64,000 nt of DNA from Sphingomonas sp. SORGH_AS_0879 (GTDB taxonomy: Bacteria; Pseudomonadota; Alphaproteobacteria; Sphingomonadales; Sphingomonadaceae): assembly GCF_030819175.1 (NCBI RefSeq), contig NZ_JAUTBJ010000002.1:1312001-1376000 (forward strand). Direction: 5' to 3'. The notes under the pieces are model-generated. The model was not told where the DNA came from. It was given only the letters and a program-made list of their open reading frames with translations, and did not search any database. Below are positions 63,439 to 64,000 of the stretch, one piece after another; within the stretch, counting starts at the first letter, position 1; each line of letters begins with the position of its first letter. Position numbers and translations under genes: made by a program.

Positions 63439-64000
63439 TTAGCCCAACGCTCCAACCGGCGGCGGTGCGGATGGCTCGCCGGTGAAGGTCGCCCAGCCGC
63501 GCGGGCCCAGTGCCTCCAGCGGTTGATAGCGGGTCTTGTACGCCATGCGCGGCGACCCCTTCACCCAATAGCCGAGATAGACATAGGGCAGACTGGCGGC
63601 GCGGGCGCGCAGGATGTGGTCCATGATGATGAAATTGCCCAGTCCCGGGCGGCTGTCATCCTGCGTCTCGAAAAAGCTGTAGATCATCGACAGGCCGTCA
63701 CCCTGCCGATCGGTCAGGCACGCGCCGACCAGCCGACCACGCTGCCCCTCGGGGCCGGAGGGTTCGCGATATTCGACCAGCACCGACTGGACCGGCGACA
63801 GTTCGACCATGTCGGCATAGTCGCTTTCGTCCATCGCGGACATGCCGCCGCCCGGGTGCCGCTCGCCCAGATAGCGGCGGAGCAGCTGGAACTGCTCGGC
63901 GGTCGCCCAGGGCTGGCAGGCGGTGACCTCCAGATCGGCATGGCGGCGCAGCAGCTTGCGCTGGGTGGCGTTGGGGCGGAATTCCCCCGCCACGACGCGC
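63439..64000 (-). CDS. Aspartate/glutamate leucyltransferase or arginyltransferase Bpt, 5' end outside window
   Basis: Adds leucine or arginine from tRNA to N-terminal residues of proteins (N-end rule). The window holds about 187 C-terminal residues, reading in from the right edge: [72 protein letters not shown] and [20 protein letters not shown]. The N-terminal cysteine region is missing. The family in alphaproteobacteria is usually Bpt/Ate1-like of about 240-270 residues. Stop at 63439. Confidence 0.9.
   Translation of the reverse strand, partial: RVVAGEFRPNATQRKLLRRHADLEVTACQPWATAEQFQLLRRYLGERHPGGGMSAMDESDYADMVELSPVQSVLVEYREPSGPEGQRGRLVGACLTDRQGDGLSMIYSFFETQDDSRPGLGNFIIMDHILRARAASLPYVYLGYWVKGSPRMAYKTRYQPLEALGPRGWATFTGEPSAPPPVGALG

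Overview
The window is GC-rich chromosomal DNA from an alphaproteobacterium, most likely Sphingomonas or a close sphingomonad. The evidence is a CtrA regulator, a bacteriophytochrome, a methionine synthase encoded as two proteins, a DUF3072 protein, an RND efflux operon, and many GC-rich palindromic repeats of the kind scattered through sphingomonad intergenic regions. Genes are densely packed and often joined by ATGA overlaps. I see no rRNA, tRNA, CRISPR array, prophage or transposase gene.

Layout. 1-2.5 kb: aconitase (minus strand, cut by the left edge, apparent frameshift). 2.9-5.6 kb: small poorly known genes (LuxR-type HTH with a C-terminal membrane helix, small membrane protein, MarR-like protein, phasin-like protein). 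5.7-11.7 kb: tripartite RND efflux operon (minus). 11.9-19 kb: carbohydrate operon rpiA-tkt-tal-gnd, two HAD phosphatases and a heme oxygenase frame without a normal start codon; a bacteriophytochrome kinase converges on it (19.2-21.4 kb). 21.6-27.3 kb: leucine catabolism (isovaleryl-CoA dehydrogenase, both methylcrotonyl-CoA carboxylase subunits, MaoC), interrupted by an antisense DUF559 nuclease-like gene bracketed by inverted palindromic repeats. 27.4-29.5 kb: TonB-dependent receptor (minus). 29.8-34.5 kb: cytochrome c maturation operon ccmC-ccmI. 35-36.8 kb: alanine dehydrogenase and a divergent Lrp regulator. 37-41.8 kb: secreted amidohydrolase (frameshifted), PEP-CTERM protein, ctrA, AI-2E-type permease. 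41.8-44.3 kb: LysR regulator divergent from pirin and WrbA. 44.4-46.8 kb: VanY-like peptidase, pseudouridine synthase, ArfB, small lipoprotein. 46.9-53 kb: methionine operon (ArsR-methyltransferase regulator, metF, metH in two parts). 53-64 kb: EAL protein, YcgG/DUF1989 pair, alkaline phosphatase, DsbD, ATP-grasp/alpha-E/transglutaminase operon, and arginyltransferase cut by the right edge.

The most distinctive feature is the palindromic repeat population. The elements are inverted pairs of short hairpin modules placed at gene ends. One pair encloses the DUF559 gene and encodes its C-terminal tail. One lies in frame inside metH. Others place a GGGGAGGA sequence just upstream of start codons. 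Three coding sequences (acnA, tal, amidohydrolase) each carry one extra base in a G or C run, so they are either sequencing errors or real slippage mutations. The methionine operon begins with a 20-bp perfect palindrome overlapping a likely leaderless promoter.

All calls come from reading the sequence and supplied translations. No database search was run.
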